Positions 7,372 through 8,610 of a DNA stretch of 8,610 nucleotides are shown piece after piece. The DNA is taken from NCBI GenBank assembly GCA_022616655.1, contig JAKEEJ010000049.1, positions 1 through 8,610 on the forward strand, written 5' to 3'. A program made the translations under genes and the position numbers. This stretch comes from Nevskiales bacterium (lineage in GTDB: Bacteria; Pseudomonadota; Gammaproteobacteria; Nevskiales; Nevskiaceae). The notes beneath the pieces are model-generated. The model did no database searches. It saw only the letters and a program-made list of their open reading frames with translations, and was not told where the DNA came from. Position 1 is the first letter of the stretch. Each line of letters starts with the position of its first letter.

Positions 7372-7387
7372 GGTAATGACCATTACC
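7372..7387. promoter_or_regulatory. Candidate operator, perfect 7-2-7 inverted repeat
   Basis: GGTAATG (7372-7378) and CATTACC (7381-7387) are exact reverse complements separated by AC. The 16-bp size and symmetry suit a TetR-family dimer. It lies in the divergent region between the thiolase and the TetR gene, ten bases upstream of the thiolase ribosome binding site. Autogenous and fad-operon control by the neighbouring regulator is inference. In the mRNA it would also form a hairpin close to the ribosome binding site. The sequence does not resemble the PsrA-type GAAAC/GTTTC site I know. Confidence 0.5.
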
Positions 7388-7471
7388 CGACCCGCCGTAA
7401 TCATGAATCCGAATGGTGGATGAGCCCGCCGCCGCGCTGCGTCGGGTGCGAACCTGCTGCAACGGCCGCAA

Positions 7472-7500
7472 ACCTTACTCAGAGCCCGACGGGCTGTCAA
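7472..7500 (-). promoter_or_regulatory. Candidate promoter for the fad operon
   Basis: On the minus strand TTGACA (7500-7495), a perfect sigma-70 -35 box, is followed after 17 nt by TAAGGT (7477-7472), a weak -10 box with three of six matches. Transcription from here would give a leader of roughly 115 nt that includes the candidate operator at 7372-7387. The weak -10 leaves room for another promoter nearer the gene. Confidence 0.35.
7483..7495. promoter_or_regulatory. Palindrome between divergent -35 boxes
   Basis: AGCCCG (7483-7488), a central A and CGGGCT (7490-7495) form a perfect 13-bp palindrome. It overlaps the tetR -35 box by two bases and fills the spacer of the minus-strand promoter. 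A protein bound here could block both promoters. It differs from the GGTAATG palindrome, so it would need a different protein or may be chance. Confidence 0.3.
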
Positions 7501-7522
7501 CCCGTTCATCGCGGGGTAGAAT
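7494..7522 (+). promoter_or_regulatory. Candidate promoter for the TetR gene
   Basis: CTGTCA (7494-7499, four of six matches to the -35 consensus) and TAGAAT (7517-7522, five of six matches to -10) are separated by the ideal 17 nt. The start point would be near 7529, about 40 bases before ATG 7568. Its -35 overlaps the TTGACA of the opposing promoter on the other strand. Confidence 0.45.
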
Positions 7523-7567
7523 ACGCGCGCGCCCCGTCCGGCGCAATGGGCAATCCAGATTACGGCC

Positions 7568-8215
7568 ATGCTTGCAACAACCCCGTCCCGACAGGAGTCT
7601 CCGGCGAAAGCGCGCGCGGACCTCACCTTGGCCACGCGCGGCCGTATCGAGCAGGCCGTGCTGGACGTGTTCGCCGATCGGGAATTCCACCGCGTGAGCC
7701 TGATCGAGATCGCGCGCAAAGCCAACGTCTCTCTGCAGACGCTCTACAAATATTACGGCGGCAAAGAAGCCCTGTTGTTCAGCAGTCTGGACACCTGGCT
7801 GGGCAAGCTCGGCACGCGCATGATGGACCATCTGCAGGGCATGGAAGATTACAAGGAGAAACTGCGCAAGGTGTTCTGGGTGGTGCTGGACTTCTACGAG
7901 CAGAATCCGAAAGTGGCTCAGCTGATTCTGAGCTCGGTCTACATCAACACCTGGCGCAAGACGCCCGGTTACCGGAACCCGCTGCTGTTCGGCGTGTTCA
8001 TGAAAGTGCTGAGCGAGGGCCGCGCCCGCGGCATCCTCAACGACCGGGTGGACGAGAAAATCCTGCTCGACTACATCCTCGGGGTTCTGGGCCGTCTGGT
8101 GCAGACGTTCATCCACCGCGGACAGAAAAAATCGCTGACCAAACAGGCCAACGTACTGTTCGACATGCTGTGGCGTGCCATTTCGATGCCTTCAAAAGGC
8201 GTCAAACACGGCTGA
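7568..8215 (+). CDS. TetR/AcrR-family transcriptional regulator
   Basis: A 215-residue one-component regulator. The N-terminal DNA-binding domain (about 22-71) has the TetR pattern: helix 1 TRGRIEQAVLDVFADREF (23-40) and the helix-turn-helix VSLIEIARKANVSLQTLYKYYGGKEALLF (43-71). The remainder (about 75-205) is the variable all-helical ligand and dimer domain, with hydrophobic helices such as KVFWVVLDFYEQNP and ILLDYILGVLGRLVQTF. No membrane or export signal is seen. It is transcribed away from the fad cluster across a 216-nt shared control region with palindromes, which makes it the likely local repressor responding to a fatty acyl-CoA or related ligand; this is inference from context, as TetR ligand domains do not reveal ligands by eye. 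ATG 7568 has no strong Shine-Dalgarno, so the exact start is less certain. It is convergent with purH, 62 nt apart. Confidence 0.9.
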   Translation: MLATTPSRQESPAKARADLTLATRGRIEQAVLDVFADREFHRVSLIEIARKANVSLQTLYKYYGGKEALLFSSLDTWLGKLGTRMMDHLQGMEDYKEKLRKVFWVVLDFYEQNPKVAQLILSSVYINTWRKTPGYRNPLLFGVFMKVLSEGRARGILNDRVDEKILLDYILGVLGRLVQTFIHRGQKKSLTKQANVLFDMLWRAISMPSKGVKHG

Positions 8216-8257
8216 CCCTGCTGCCCCGGATCGGCGCCCGCCCCCTCTGCGCGGAGA

Positions 8258-8272
8258 CCCGCGGTCAGCGGG
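8258..8272. terminator. Weak hairpin between convergent genes
   Basis: CCCGC (8258-8262) pairs with GCGGG (8268-8272) around GGTCA, six bases past the purH stop and in the 62-nt gap where the TetR gene and purH converge. The five-pair stem is GC-only but neither side has a T-tract, so a role as shared terminator is only possible. Confidence 0.25.
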
Positions 8273-8277
8273 AAGCT

Positions 8278-8610
8278 TCAATGACGGAAGTGACGGATCC
8301 CGGTGAACAGCATGGCCATGCCGTGTTCGTCGGCGGCGGCAATGACTTCGGGATCCCGCACCGAACCGCCGGGCTGGATCACCGCACCGACGCCGGCCGC
8401 GGCCGCGGCGTCAATGCCGTCGCGAAACGGGAAGAAAGCATCGGAGGCCATGACCGAATCCTTCACGTCCAGGTTTTCATCGCGGGCCTTGAGGCCGGCG
8501 ATCCGGGCGCTGTAGACACGGCTCGTCTGGCCGGCGCCGATGCCCAGGGTGCTCTGCTGTCGGGCGTAGACGATGGCATTGGATTTGACAAACTTCGCCA
8601 CCTTCCAGGC
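8278..8610 (-). CDS. purH: PurH, AICAR transformylase/IMP cyclohydrolase, C-terminal part
   Basis: The last 110 residues of the bifunctional purine enzyme that formylates AICAR with 10-formyltetrahydrofolate and closes the ring to IMP. Only the C-terminal end of the transformylase domain is present, and the gene continues past the right edge. Visible motifs in order: [17 protein letters not shown] at the edge, [30 protein letters not shown] and [10 protein letters not shown], ending in IRHFRH as is typical of PurH. The frame is open through the last base, so the GTG at 8601 is an internal valine codon and not a start. This is a chromosomal core gene and anchors the right side of the window as normal host DNA. 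Confidence 0.97.
   Translation of the reverse strand, partial: AWKVAKFVKSNAIVYARQQSTLGIGAGQTSRVYSARIAGLKARDENLDVKDSVMASDAFFPFRDGIDAAAAAGVGAVIQPGGSVRDPEVIAAADEHGMAMLFTGIRHFRH

Noticed and set aside
5714..7423. Plus-strand open frame of 569 codons
   Set aside because: Antisense across two genes and their spacer; low-complexity composition and no domain.

Overview
The window looks like chromosomal DNA from a GC-rich gammaproteobacterium. A xanthomonad-like or related lineage is a guess, based on protein style and on GGGATTCG-type spacer repeats. The core, from about 574 to 8610, is an ordinary, well-preserved housekeeping and catabolic region. The left end, about 1-573, is different: a hand count gives 97 G+C in the 240 bases from 181 to 420 (about 40%), well below the visibly GC-rich genes beside it, and it holds no intact gene.

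Layout from left to right. (1) 1-573: low-GC intergenic or remnant DNA with two small hairpins and a frameshifted small minus-strand gene (98-363). (2) 574-7351, all on the minus strand and read right to left: a FadA-like thiolase (6143-7351), a FadB/FadJ-type enoyl-CoA hydratase/3-hydroxyacyl-CoA dehydrogenase (3901-6048), a FadE-type acyl-CoA dehydrogenase (1476-3770) and a MoxR-family AAA+ ATPase (574-1416). Gaps of 94, 130 and 59 nt suggest one transcription unit. (3) 7352-7567: a divergent regulatory region. (4) 7568-8215, plus strand: a TetR-family regulator. (5) 8278-8610, minus strand: the 3' end of purH, cut by the window edge and convergent with the regulator.

Together FadE (acyl-CoA to enoyl-CoA), the bifunctional hydratase/dehydrogenase (enoyl-CoA to 3-ketoacyl-CoA) and the thiolase (release of acetyl-CoA) make a complete beta-oxidation spiral. 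No acyl-CoA synthetase or electron-transfer flavoprotein gene is present here. The divergent TetR protein is the obvious candidate regulator. The intergenic region holds a perfect 7-2-7 inverted repeat (GGTAATG-AC-CATTACC, 7372-7387) just upstream of the thiolase ribosome binding site, and back-to-back promoters whose -35 boxes overlap.

I see no clear evidence of a wholly new system. The points most worth a second look are the unassigned candidate operator, the MoxR ATPase that ends the fad cluster without its usual von Willebrand factor A (VWA) partner where the low-GC DNA begins, the broken small gene in that DNA, and the intergenic palindromes between the fad genes.
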